A stretch of 27,806 nt of DNA from Pyrolobus sp964613695 (GTDB taxonomy: Archaea; Thermoproteota; Thermoprotei_A; Sulfolobales; Pyrodictiaceae), in contig CAZTIR010000016.1 in NCBI GenBank assembly GCA_964613695.1, positions 1 to 27,806 of the forward strand, read 5' to 3'. The notes below the pieces were generated by a model. It saw nothing but the letters and a program-made list of their open reading frames with translations, searched no databases and was not told the DNA's origin. The position numbers and the translations under genes were made by a program. Numbering within the stretch: position 1 is the stretch's first letter; each line of letters begins with the position of its first letter. Positions 16,164 to 23,090 of this stretch are shown in pieces.

Positions 16164-17395
16164 GCCGCCACCGCGGCCAGTATGAAGCTGGTGGAGTAGA
16201 TAAGGGCTGAGCGTAGCACTACCCGCGCCGCTGCCCTCGAACCCATCCTAGCGTACACAACCTTTGAGATGGTCGCGGCGGCCACGACTATGGTGTAGGC
16301 GATGCCCGCTAGCCTAGAGTCGAGGGGGAGCGAGGATAGTGCTAGTATAGTGGCGGTGGCGTTAACGAAGCCTCCGATGAAAGAGTAGAGGAGTAGGAGG
16401 GGTGGGGCGCGGAGGTTCCTGGAGAGCAGCGAGCCGAGTATGAGGAGGGCGGCGTACACCAGTAGGGTCTTGAACGCGAGGCTATAGTTGAGGGGCGCGG
16501 TCTGCGCTAGAAGACCCTCCCTGCTCCTAGGGGGCGCCTTAGCCAGGGCTACCACGGCGTTGACGAGCAGGGGGAGCAGGAGGAGGGGTGCCACGCTCTC
16601 CGCTAGACCGGCCCTGCCGGATAACGCGAGCGCCGCTAGGGAGAGGACGACAGCCTTACCCTGCATCCCGAGGTATACGAATGGGACGAGCCTCTCTAGC
16701 GCTTGTGGCGAGACGACGCTGCGCGCGAGCAGCGCTACAGCGGCTTCACTGTTAACAACGCCGCCGAAGAAGGCGTAGAGTATCGGGTCGGCCCCAACCC
16801 TCCACGCGACGTAGCCGGCGAAGCTCAGGGAGAGGACGATGAGGAAGAACGTGTAGATCGTGGCCAACGGAACGCCGACGATGCTCAAGTTTAGCGTGTA
16901 GACTAGGGGGGCGAAGGCCAGGTATAGTAGAGCGAGCTCGAAGAGGGCTAGAAGCTCCTCGTACGACACCTTCCGAATGAGCCTGGTCACCGGCGTCTTT
17001 AAGGCAAGCAGTATTGTAGCCACCGCGGATGAGGCTAGCGACTCGACTACAAAGCCGAGGCCCGCGAGGAACCCGAGGGCGTACGAGAGTAGGAGTATCA
17101 CGGGTGTTGTCAGGCCACCAGCCCTCAGTATCACAGTACGGTACACCATGTATATCACTACTAGTAGGAGGAAGCCACTGGAGGCGAGCAGCGCTATATC
17201 ATGGAGCGAGGGCCTGGTGGAGAGCATGTACCCCATTAGACCCCCGTATAGCGAGACTAGTCCAAAGCTGCGCAAACCCGGAAGCGCTTTAACGCGAGAC
17301 ACTCTAACGCGTGCACGCTCACGCTCCAAGCCTATCAGGGCGCCCGCCAGTAGCGCAGCCCCCAGCCTCACCATGAACGTTGCGAACTCGTTCAT
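16139..17395 (-). CDS. MgtC/SapB-type membrane protein with DUF4010 domain
   Basis: A 418-residue polytopic membrane protein. The N-terminal third is MgtC-like: a helix, then GALIGLERERARVRVS and GLRSFGLVSLYGGLMGYML, which match the family's conserved GLERE...RS core. The remainder matches DUF4010, with FFGGVVNSEAAVALLA and SFIGGFVNATATILALS forming two related GG-N motifs inside hydrophobic repeats. About eleven or twelve membrane segments are expected. Function is not established for this family; a role in ion or small-molecule transport or its regulation is plausible. It overlaps the upstream MFS gene by four bases and the downstream small membrane protein by 25. Confidence 0.85.
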   Translation of the reverse strand: MNEFATFMVRLGAALLAGALIGLERERARVRVSRVKALPGLRSFGLVSLYGGLMGYMLSTRPSLHDIALLASSGFLLLVVIYMVYRTVILRAGGLTTPVILLLSYALGFLAGLGFVVESLASSAVATILLALKTPVTRLIRKVSYEELLALFELALLYLAFAPLVYTLNLSIVGVPLATIYTFFLIVLSLSFAGYVAWRVGADPILYAFFGGVVNSEAAVALLARSVVSPQALERLVPFVYLGMQGKAVVLSLAALALSGRAGLAESVAPLLLLPLLVNAVVALAKAPPRSREGLLAQTAPLNYSLAFKTLLVYAALLILGSLLSRNLRAPPLLLLYSFIGGFVNATATILALSSLPLDSRLAGIAYTIVVAAATISKVVYARMGSRAAARVVLRSALIYSTSFILAAVAAWLRVVRM

Positions 17396-18504
17396 GGCTT
17401 TACTCCGGTCCCATGCGCCGCTCCACGCCTAATAATCCAGTGTTCTACGAGCGCTACGAGAGCGAGAGAAGCGAGAGCAAAGACGCTTGACATGTAGAGT
17501 ATCGTGGCGTAGCCTAGACGGAGCCTGGATAAGAGTAGGGCGCCCAACCCTGCTATAGTGTAGGATGCTGGCCAGGCTGCCGAGGCTCTACGCTCCCCGA
17601 GGAGCCTGGAGGCGTGGAGGTAGAAGCCCATCTCGTATAGGGGGTAGACGGGCGTCAGGAAGAGGATTGCTAGCACCCATCCACTAGCGGCCGATGAGGC
17701 TAGCATCCAGAGAGAGTAGGCTATGAACGAGGCCCGGTAGACTAGGGGCGCAAACCTCTCAACCCCAATCCTATCAGCCGCAACCCCCACAACCAACTTC
17801 CCGAGGGCGCTCGTGACACCCGTACCCGCCAGCACGAGGCCATACTCTAGGGGCGTGAGGGTGACGGACAAGGCGCTCATAACAGCCGCGAAGGAGGCCT
17901 CCATGGCGAGGACCAGGGGCGACAATGCTAGACTATAGGCTAGGGTCTCAAAGCTCGTTACCCTCGAACCACCCGGGCTGTAGGCTGTAGGGGGCAGCGC
18001 GATATAGAGGAGCAGGTAGCACAGCGCAACCAGAGAAGCCGCCACAACCATGCTCGCCTGGAGGGAGGAGGCGCTATAGATGATTGGGCCTAGTAGGCCT
18101 CCTAGAGACCACCCCAACGCGCCCGAGGTGAGAACCGCTCCGAGCCTAGAGCCCCTACCCGACGCATCCTCGAGCACCGCGTTGAGCGTCTGCGGGCCCG
18201 CGACAGCCCAGCCTATGGCCGCCACCAGCACCGCAGCCGCCTGATAGGGCCATGGTAGGTAGCCGAAGAGGAGTAGCCCGAGCACCTCTGGCACGGAGAA
18301 CGCTAGGAGCCGGGCATAGCCTCTCCTAGCGGCATAGTCGGAGGCGGGGACGCTTAGGACTGAGGGTAGCGTCTCGGCTGCAACGAGCAAGAGTAGCCCA
18401 TTCCACCCTATCCTCTTAACAAGGCTGCGCGATACCGAGTAGTAGACGCCCCATCCCGTTATGTGCAAGAGTATTGCAAACCAGTAGGCAATCAGCCTCC
18501 TCAA
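17392..18504 (-). CDS. Major facilitator superfamily transporter
   Basis: A 370-residue protein with about eleven or twelve hydrophobic helices and the MFS two-half layout: a DYAARRGYARLL loop between helices 2 and 3 and the matching GVAADRIGVERFAPL loop in the second half. The substrate is not evident. It is the first gene of a run of four overlapping genes ending in panE, so transport of a pantothenate-related or branched-chain keto acid compound is a possibility, but this is only context. The start is TTG, placed about 45 bases after the TATA-like CTTTTAAG. Confidence 0.85.
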   Translation of the reverse strand: MRRLIAYWFAILLHITGWGVYYSVSRSLVKRIGWNGLLLLVAAETLPSVLSVPASDYAARRGYARLLAFSVPEVLGLLLFGYLPWPYQAAAVLVAAIGWAVAGPQTLNAVLEDASGRGSRLGAVLTSGALGWSLGGLLGPIIYSASSLQASMVVAASLVALCYLLLYIALPPTAYSPGGSRVTSFETLAYSLALSPLVLAMEASFAAVMSALSVTLTPLEYGLVLAGTGVTSALGKLVVGVAADRIGVERFAPLVYRASFIAYSLWMLASSAASGWVLAILFLTPVYPLYEMGFYLHASRLLGERRASAAWPASYTIAGLGALLLSRLRLGYATILYMSSVFALASLALVALVEHWIIRRGAAHGTGVKP

Positions 18505-18544
18505 ACCCGCTACTCCTTGTGCCCCCGCACCCCCGGCAACGGTC

Positions 18545-18552
18545 CTTAAAAG
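18545..18552 (-). promoter_or_regulatory. TATA-like box for the MFS-to-panE operon
   Basis: On the minus strand CTTTTAAG is centred about 44 bases before TTG 18504 and predicts transcription near 18522. The three downstream genes overlap one another and show no separate promoter. Confidence 0.45.
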
Positions 18553-18572
18553 AGCCCACCCTTGACGCCACC

Positions 18573-18986
18573 CTACTCTATCGGCAAGCTGCTCCTATCA
18601 GCGTAGTGTACCACATAGTGCTTAGGCCTCAGCTTCTCAACTATATAGTTGAAGGCTCTCCAGGGGTCACCGCGCTCGCCACAAGTGTAGACGTCTACAG
18701 TCGCGTACTTGTAATCAGGCCACGTGTGTATCGCTATGTGGCTCTCGAGGACAAGCGCTATGACCGACACGCCCCCATGGTACCCCGTAAACTTCCACGA
18801 CTTCACCTCCACCAGCGTCATGTTAGCCTCTCTCGCAGCCTCCACCACCAACTTCTTCAAACCCTCTTCGTCCCAGAGAAGCTCTGGGTCGACGCCGTAC
18901 AGGTTCCCGTAGACATGTCTACCGATTATCCTATCCTCTATCCTCCTCTCCGCCAATCTACCCTCAACCCGACGCCCCCAGAGCAT
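18573..18986 (-). CDS. Pyruvoyl-dependent decarboxylase of the SpeD family, probably arginine decarboxylase
   Basis: A self-cleaving AdoMet-decarboxylase-family proenzyme. Cleavage is expected between Glu81 and Ser82 in LVLESHIAIHTWP, with Ser82 becoming the pyruvoyl group; the YATVDVYTCG block follows. Crenarchaea carry two paralogues: true AdoMet decarboxylase, and an arginine decarboxylase that evolved from it and makes agmatine. This one has the longer N-terminus, RIIGRHVYGNLYGVD in place of the usual LGxHxxxELxxC, and YHGGVSVIALVLESH in place of GVSGVVVxSESH. I recall these as features of the arginine-decarboxylase branch. The TATA-like box at 18994-19001 predicts transcription near 18972, so the real start may be TTG 18956 (127 residues). 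Confidence 0.8.
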   Translation of the reverse strand: MLWGRRVEGRLAERRIEDRIIGRHVYGNLYGVDPELLWDEEGLKKLVVEAAREANMTLVEVKSWKFTGYHGGVSVIALVLESHIAIHTWPDYKYATVDVYTCGERGDPWRAFNYIVEKLRPKHYVVHYADRSSLPIE

Positions 18987-18993
18987 TGCGGGG

Positions 18994-19001
18994 GTTTAAA
19001 T
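18994..19001 (-). promoter_or_regulatory. TATA-like box for the SpeD-family gene
   Basis: The minus-strand ATTTAAAC lies only 8 bases before ATG 18986, too close for that codon to be transcribed normally. It supports a start at the in-frame TTG 18956. Confidence 0.5.
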
Positions 19002-19009
19002 AGGGGTGG

Positions 19010-19753
19010 TTAACGCGGCCTCCTAACCCTAAGCGATATTGTAAGCCTCCTCCTCTCTAAGCCCCTGGATGTAATGCCTACAGTCTCGGCGCTCTTCTTC
19101 ACAGAGACTACGAAATGCTTCGACACCTCCGAGACTATCCTAGAGGCTGCGCCTCTATCGCGAAGGAGTATATCGAAGCCGTTCCTACCCTCGATAACAT
19201 CCACAACCCATGGCGCGACACGATCGCTATCCAAGACGCGTGCAAGAACCTCCACGAGCTCTGGCGTTACGCGACCCCTCACCTGCACCAATACGTTATA
19301 GTCGCCGCCACGATCGTTCTTACAAGCAGGGCATAGGCTCGGCACCGCCCTAACCTCTACAATGTAGTCCTGGCGTACGGGCTCCTCGACTCCCTTCAAC
19401 CTCGCCTCCACCGTGACCTTGTAGAGGGTGCGCCACGACGGCTTGTGGATAGGCTCTATGCTCGCGACCCTGAGAGACTCTACAAGCGGGTGCGCTGGTC
19501 TAAGCCTCTCCGATAGGTATAGTTCAAGGTAGCGCCTGGAAGCCTCCTCTAGGGGTAGGCTCTCGAGCCACCTGTACCCATACCTAAACGAGCCACACGA
19601 CCTACAATACTCGAAGACGAGCTTCTCCGGTATATCCGCGAGCCTCCTCTCCTCGAGAAAGCAGTCGAGGCACATGCCCTCTAGGAGAGGCTCACCCTCG
19701 CCTACAATCCTACCGCATCTGATGCACCGCGTTAGCCTAGCCACGCTCGCCAC
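19010..19753 (-). CDS. NMD3-related ribosome export/assembly protein
   Basis: Archaeal NMD3 homologues correspond to the N-terminal half of eukaryotic Nmd3, an adaptor on the large ribosomal subunit. The zinc-binding cysteines are C10/C13 with C28/C31 and C50/C53 with C141/C144 (CPAC). The core stretch RQDYIVEVRAVPSLCPACKND is followed by YNVLVQVRG, which is typical. At 247 residues it is of the archaeal size. In archaea the role is presumed to be in 50S maturation or binding. It lies 23 bases upstream of the SpeD-family gene, which nevertheless has its own TATA-like box. GTG start. Confidence 0.85.
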   Translation of the reverse strand: MASVARLTRCIRCGRIVGEGEPLLEGMCLDCFLEERRLADIPEKLVFEYCRSCGSFRYGYRWLESLPLEEASRRYLELYLSERLRPAHPLVESLRVASIEPIHKPSWRTLYKVTVEARLKGVEEPVRQDYIVEVRAVPSLCPACKNDRGGDYNVLVQVRGRVTPELVEVLARVLDSDRVAPWVVDVIEGRNGFDILLRDRGAASRIVSEVSKHFVVSVKKSAETVGITSRGLERRRLTISLRVRRPR

Positions 19754-19816
19754 ACCCCCGAGGCGAGGACGAGGAAAACATGACAGCTAGAGTACCGAGC
19801 CAGGCGACGCACGAGG

Positions 19817-20116
19817 CTATGCGGTGTTTATGGTGAGGTTGGCGTAAGCCTCTTCAACCTCCTCGATGCCCTGGACCCCGTCTATGCGGGCTACAACCTC
19901 ACCATCCTTCACTATTATCAGCGTCGGCACCTCGTATATCTCAAACCTTTCGAAGAGTCTGCGCGTGACGCGGTTATAGGGAAGCGCCATGAAGACAGCC
20001 TCCCCCCGGTGGCTGGCAACAAAGCTCCTCCACTCGCGTAGTATCCTCCTACACGAAGCACACCTATTACTGTAGAATAGTATCACCACTAGTCCTCGGT
20101 ACTGGGCCCTGCCCAC
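19817..20116 (-). CDS. Thioredoxin-fold protein
   Basis: A 99-residue thioredoxin-like protein with the redox pair C19-A-S-C22 in YSNRCASC and the cis-proline loop YEVPTLIIVKDGEVV. The CASC active site differs from the classic CGPC, so it may be a reductase or a disulfide-handling protein with a specific partner. It lacks a signal peptide and is expected in the cytoplasm. It is preceded by TATA-like TTATAC elements and lies 63 bases upstream of NMD3 on the same strand. GTG start. Confidence 0.82.
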   Translation of the reverse strand: MGRAQYRGLVVILFYSNRCASCRRILREWRSFVASHRGEAVFMALPYNRVTRRLFERFEIYEVPTLIIVKDGEVVARIDGVQGIEEVEEAYANLTINTA

Positions 20117-20142
20117 CTCCTCCCTCAGCCTCCATACGCATG

Positions 20143-20150
20143 CTTATACT
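20143..20150 (-). promoter_or_regulatory. TATA-like box for the thioredoxin-like gene
   Basis: The minus-strand AGTATAAG is centred about 30 bases before GTG 20116, predicting a nearly leaderless message. A second TTATAC-like element lies about 18 bases further upstream. Confidence 0.5.
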
Positions 20151-20274
20151 AGAACACGTCGTATAAGGCTTAGGCGGCGGGGGCATCCGCTGGACTAGGA
20201 CTCATCACCCTCCTCAGCGCGGCGGTCAAACCCCGCGCTCTTCACGCCCCGAGTTGTTTGAAAGACTATCACAG

Positions 20275-20281
20275 CTTAAAT
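20275..20281 (+). promoter_or_regulatory. TATA-like box for purC
   Basis: CTTAAAT is centred at 20278, predicting transcription near 20304. That excludes GTG 20295 and favours TTG 20319 as the purC start. Confidence 0.45.
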
Positions 20282-20294
20282 CGCGTGCCTCCGC

Positions 20295-21038
20295 GTGACT
20301 GGCCGTGGGGCTCGTATATTGGAGCCGTTATACTCCGGTAAGGCTAAGACCCTATACCGTCTCGAGCCCGGAAAGATACTAATGCTTTTCCGTGACGATG
20401 TCACCGCGTTTGACGGTAAGAGGAGGGAGAGTGCGCCCGGCAAAGGCGAGTTGAGCGCGAAGACTAGCGCGAGGCTCTTCGAGCTCCTCGAGGAGCATGG
20501 CATACCGACGCATTATGTATGCTACCGTGGCGGCGCGGAGCTCGTGGTCAGGGAGGCTAAGGTGCTCCCCATAGAGGTTATCGTGAGGAACTATGCTTAC
20601 GGCTCCATGCTCCGGCGTATGCCTTTGCTGAGAAGACTCCAGAAGCTTAGTAGGCCTCTCGTCGAGTTCCATTATAAAAGCGATGAGCTCCACGACCCTC
20701 TAGTGCTGCCTCAGGATATAGTCGAGGCAGGTATAGTAGACGAGAACGCCCTCCACGAGATAGAGAGGCTCGCGTTGGAAGCCAACAGCGTGTTGAGAGA
20801 CTTCTTCGAGCCGAGGGGGTACAGGCTACTAGACTTCAAGATAGAGGTTGGGTGGGTGGGCGACAAGCTCGTAATAGTTGATGAGCTTAGCGGCGATACT
20901 ATGAGGGTTCTAGACCCGGAGGGCAGGCACCTCGACAAGGAGGTCTTCCGGAGGGGTGGCAGCGTGGAGGAGCTTCTAGAAGCGTATAGGAGGCTTGCCG
21001 CGGTCGTAGGCGAGCCCCGGAGGGTGTGTGAGAGGTGA
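20295..21038 (+). CDS. purC: SAICAR synthase
   Basis: Joins CAIR and aspartate with ATP to form SAICAR in purine synthesis. Family blocks are LYSGKAKTLYRL (ATP loop), FRDDVTAFDGKRRE, LPIEVIVRNYAYGSM, YKSDELHDPLVL, LLDFKIEVGWVGD and DELSGDTMR. The open frame begins at GTG 20295 (247 residues), but homologues begin just before the LYSGKAK block. The TATA-like box at 20275-20281 also points to TTG 20319, which would remove eight residues. It overlaps purS by four bases (GTGA), so the two are translationally coupled. Confidence 0.93.
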   Translation: MTGRGARILEPLYSGKAKTLYRLEPGKILMLFRDDVTAFDGKRRESAPGKGELSAKTSARLFELLEEHGIPTHYVCYRGGAELVVREAKVLPIEVIVRNYAYGSMLRRMPLLRRLQKLSRPLVEFHYKSDELHDPLVLPQDIVEAGIVDENALHEIERLALEANSVLRDFFEPRGYRLLDFKIEVGWVGDKLVIVDELSGDTMRVLDPEGRHLDKEVFRRGGSVEELLEAYRRLAAVVGEPRRVCER

Positions 21039-21295
21039 AACTCCTGGTAGAGCTCCTAGTCTTCATCAAGCCCTTGGCGCGGGACCCGGAGGGGGAGACG
21101 ATACTCGAGGAGCTTAAGCGCATGGGGTACGACTGGGTTACTGGAGTGAGGGTTGGGAAGGTCTACCGTTTCACCGTGGAGGCCGGTGACTGTAGAGAGG
21201 CTGAGAGCAAGGTATTGGAGATGGGGGGCAAGCTACGCTTCTATAATCCTGTCGTGCATAAGGCTGAAGCTAGGTGCCTAGGTGAAGCGCGTTAA
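21035..21295 (+). CDS. purS: Phosphoribosylformylglycinamidine synthase subunit PurS
   Basis: PurS is the small bridging subunit that links PurL and PurQ in the three-part FGAM synthase and helps channel ammonia. The 86-residue protein has the family pattern: VELLVFIKPLARDPEGETI, then YDWVTGVRVGKVYRFTVEA and a final helix. It lies directly behind purC with a four-base overlap. purL and purQ do not follow, so they must be elsewhere. A TATA-like TTTTTA follows the gene at about 21299, within the promoter region of the next gene. Confidence 0.9.
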   Translation: MKLLVELLVFIKPLARDPEGETILEELKRMGYDWVTGVRVGKVYRFTVEAGDCREAESKVLEMGGKLRFYNPVVHKAEARCLGEAR

Positions 21296-21344
21296 CCGGT
21301 TTTTAGAAGCTTGAGCACGGTCCCATGGCGAGGGGTCGTAGAGG

Positions 21345-21608
21345 GTGCCGGAGTGTAACATAGACGCTGTCAAGAAGCTCCTCAGCGGCGTTGAGGTCTC
21401 GGAGGCTGTGCTTGGTAAGGGCGTGCGGATACGCGCCGAGAGACCCCTAACCCTCCTAGAGCTGCCACGCGAGGCTCTAGAGGCTCTGGTGGACTGCGAG
21501 GTTGTCGAGATAGTTGAGCCCAACGGTCGTATAGTATACTTCACGAGGGAGTGGGTACGGAGGGCGTTGGAGCTTGCACGCGAGAAGAGCGATAGCGGTA
21601 AACACTAA
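21345..21608 (+). CDS. Uncharacterised 87-residue protein
   Basis: No family is recognised. The protein has an acidic N-terminal helix, a short strand region (VRIRAERPLTLLEL), a second helix and a strand (VEIVEPNGRIVYF) leading to a basic C-terminal helix. Its GTG start has GTAGAGG nearby and a TATA-like GGTTTTTAG about 44 bases upstream, so it likely has its own promoter. Its 3' end overlaps the next gene by 35 bases, suggesting that the two are translated together and may cooperate. Two cysteines (C4 and C51) are present. A small regulator or partner of the next protein is possible but not shown. Confidence 0.6.
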   Translation: MPECNIDAVKKLLSGVEVSEAVLGKGVRIRAERPLTLLELPREALEALVDCEVVEIVEPNGRIVYFTREWVRRALELAREKSDSGKH

Positions 21609-22407
21609 GAGCGGTGTTGACGCCATCAGCGCGAGTATCGAGGCGTTGTGTAGTAACCCCTGCAGATACCGCCTAGTACCCGACTATGTGGAGTGGAGGC
21701 CGGGTAGCACCTGGGGGGTGTCAAGGTACAAGAGCCTCATGCTGATAGACCCCCTGTACGGCATAGCAGGTGGCACACCCCTCTACTGCCCCTCCAACTA
21801 CTGCTACAAGCTCGAGACGGTGGGGCCCTTCACGGGCTTCTGGGATAGGGGGGCCGAGACCCTAGCGGCCCACATGAGCTTGTGTGGAGCTACAGTAGCC
21901 TGGACTCGGAGGGGGCCGTGGCTCCAGTCTCTCAGGGCTTATGCCCGGAGGGTCTCGATACTCGAGGCTGATGGGCTGGGGGGCGAGGGCTACTGTGCAG
22001 ATGTACTACACAACCCGTTCTTCCATGAGGGCGGCGCGACCCTGGTGTACGAGGTATACGAGCAGATGGGGGAGCCCGACGCGATCATAGCCCCTGGCTA
22101 CGCGGCGCTACTCGAGTCTATACGCGTGGGCCTCGAGAGGCTACTCGACCTGGGGGTTGTAGAGGAGGCGCCTAGGATCTACGCAGTGGACATGGGTATC
22201 GGTATACCACGCTGGCTCGTGGATAGCCTTGACGCGGTGGAGGTTGTTGTTAAGCCGCATAGCGTCGAGAGGGGCTACAGGTCGCTCAACATGCTGGGCT
22301 TCGTCGACGCCGAGCCGCGCGTAGAGGCAGCGCGCCTAGAGCTGCTAGAGTCTGGCGAAATAGGGCGTGACGAGAGAGTCGCTGTTATACTGGTGCGTGC
22401 GAGGTGA
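21574..22407 (+). CDS. Threonine-synthase-like protein lacking the PLP lysine (probable pseudoenzyme)
   Basis: The layout is that of fold-type II PLP enzymes of the threonine synthase group. AGGTPLYCPSNYCYKLE (66-81) matches the EGGTPL...KxE region. GPFTGFWDRGAETLAAH (84-100) matches NPTGSFKDRG exactly in spacing, with Trp90 in place of the PLP-binding Lys. HNPFFHEGGATLVYEVYEQM (146-165) matches the NPYxxEGxxT-YEI block. APGYAALLESIRVGLERLLD (173-192) matches the PVGNGG loop region, but the glycine-rich phosphate-binding sequence is lost. The STGNTA loop and much of the small domain are missing, so it is 277 residues against the usual 350 or more. It is predicted not to bind PLP. The start is the TTG at 21574 or the TTG at 21646. 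It converges with the CbiX-like gene. Confidence 0.7.
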   Translation: MHARRAIAVNTKSGVDAISASIEALCSNPCRYRLVPDYVEWRPGSTWGVSRYKSLMLIDPLYGIAGGTPLYCPSNYCYKLETVGPFTGFWDRGAETLAAHMSLCGATVAWTRRGPWLQSLRAYARRVSILEADGLGGEGYCADVLHNPFFHEGGATLVYEVYEQMGEPDAIIAPGYAALLESIRVGLERLLDLGVVEEAPRIYAVDMGIGIPRWLVDSLDAVEVVVKPHSVERGYRSLNMLGFVDAEPRVEAARLELLESGEIGRDERVAVILVRAR

Positions 22408-22993
22408 CATCAGCGGCTATCCACGATGCAATATTCTCGAGCCCATAGAGGGCGAAGTAGGGGGCTGCGTGTAGAGCCGAGTAGAGGCGAGCGGCTTTCC
22501 GAGCGAGCCTCGTGAGGCTGCCCGGGAGCAGCGTGAGGGGTACAACCGCGTCCACACTAAGCTGCGTCCTCTCGACCATACTAGCCTCTAACATCACCAC
22601 CATATAGTCCAAGGCGCGTAGGCCAACCGCGATGCCCTCCAAGTCCCTGGTGTACACGTCTACGTTACGCTTAGCCCTCCTATAGAGGAGGAGCACGCTA
22701 CGAGCCCCCCTCGGCGAGAGGTACTCGGCTATGCTCTTCGCCACAACCCAACCCGGTATAACAGAGGCGTCCACCCCGCAAGCCTCCTTAAGCTCGAGCC
22801 AGTGCCCCCCACGGCCCATCATCAGCAGGTATACGAGGCGAGCACCCCAGCAGGAGTTCTCCACGGCCTCGGTTAACGCGCTGAGACGAGCCTCTATGCC
22901 GTTAGCGCGCAGCAGGTGCAGTATGCGCCTCAGCCGCTCCTCCGACCCCCTCACACCGGGCTCATGATAGACTATCAGAATCTCTCGGCTCAA
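22385..22993 (-). CDS. Divergent CbiX-like chelatase homologue (tentative)
   Basis: The 202-residue protein resembles class II chelatases in outline. The N-terminus ILIVYHEPGVRGSEERLRRI has His10 where CbiX has the metal-binding His of GHGS. His64 in MMGRGGHWLELKEA sits where CbiX has GGHV. A later VDAVVPLTLLPGSLTRLA block recalls the second half of long CbiX. If correct, it would insert cobalt, nickel or iron into a tetrapyrrole; heme genes lie on either side in the window. The match is weak, and the GHGS motif itself is altered to YHEP. Its start is TTG, opposite the cysteine-rich gene, and its end overlaps the threonine-synthase-like gene by 23 bases in antisense. Confidence 0.4.
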   Translation of the reverse strand: MSREILIVYHEPGVRGSEERLRRILHLLRANGIEARLSALTEAVENSCWGARLVYLLMMGRGGHWLELKEACGVDASVIPGWVVAKSIAEYLSPRGARSVLLLYRRAKRNVDVYTRDLEGIAVGLRALDYMVVMLEASMVERTQLSVDAVVPLTLLPGSLTRLARKAARLYSALHAAPYFALYGLENIASWIAADVTSHAPV

Positions 22994-23050
22994 AGCCTAG
23001 CACCTTCCTGCAAGTAACACTAATCTACGTGTAGCAAATAGAGAACACGA

Positions 23051-23056
23051 TATAAA
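23051..23056 (+). promoter_or_regulatory. TATAAA box for the cysteine-rich gene and hemB
   Basis: A perfect TATAAA lies 40 bases before ATG 23091, predicting transcription near 23079. GGGGT near 23082-23086 may serve as a ribosome site. No comparable box is seen before hemB, so the two genes are probably one transcript. Confidence 0.6.
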
Positions 23057-23090
23057 GAGAGTCCAATCGTATCCGTCGCACGGGGTTGAT

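Noticed and set aside
20185..20250. tRNA-like stretch with a GGTCAAACC loop and possible acceptor pairing (GGGGCAT with ACGCCCC)
   Set aside because: The putative T stem is not adjacent to the acceptor strand, the loop lacks the TTC pattern, there is no D arm or anticodon arm, and one acceptor pair is mismatched.
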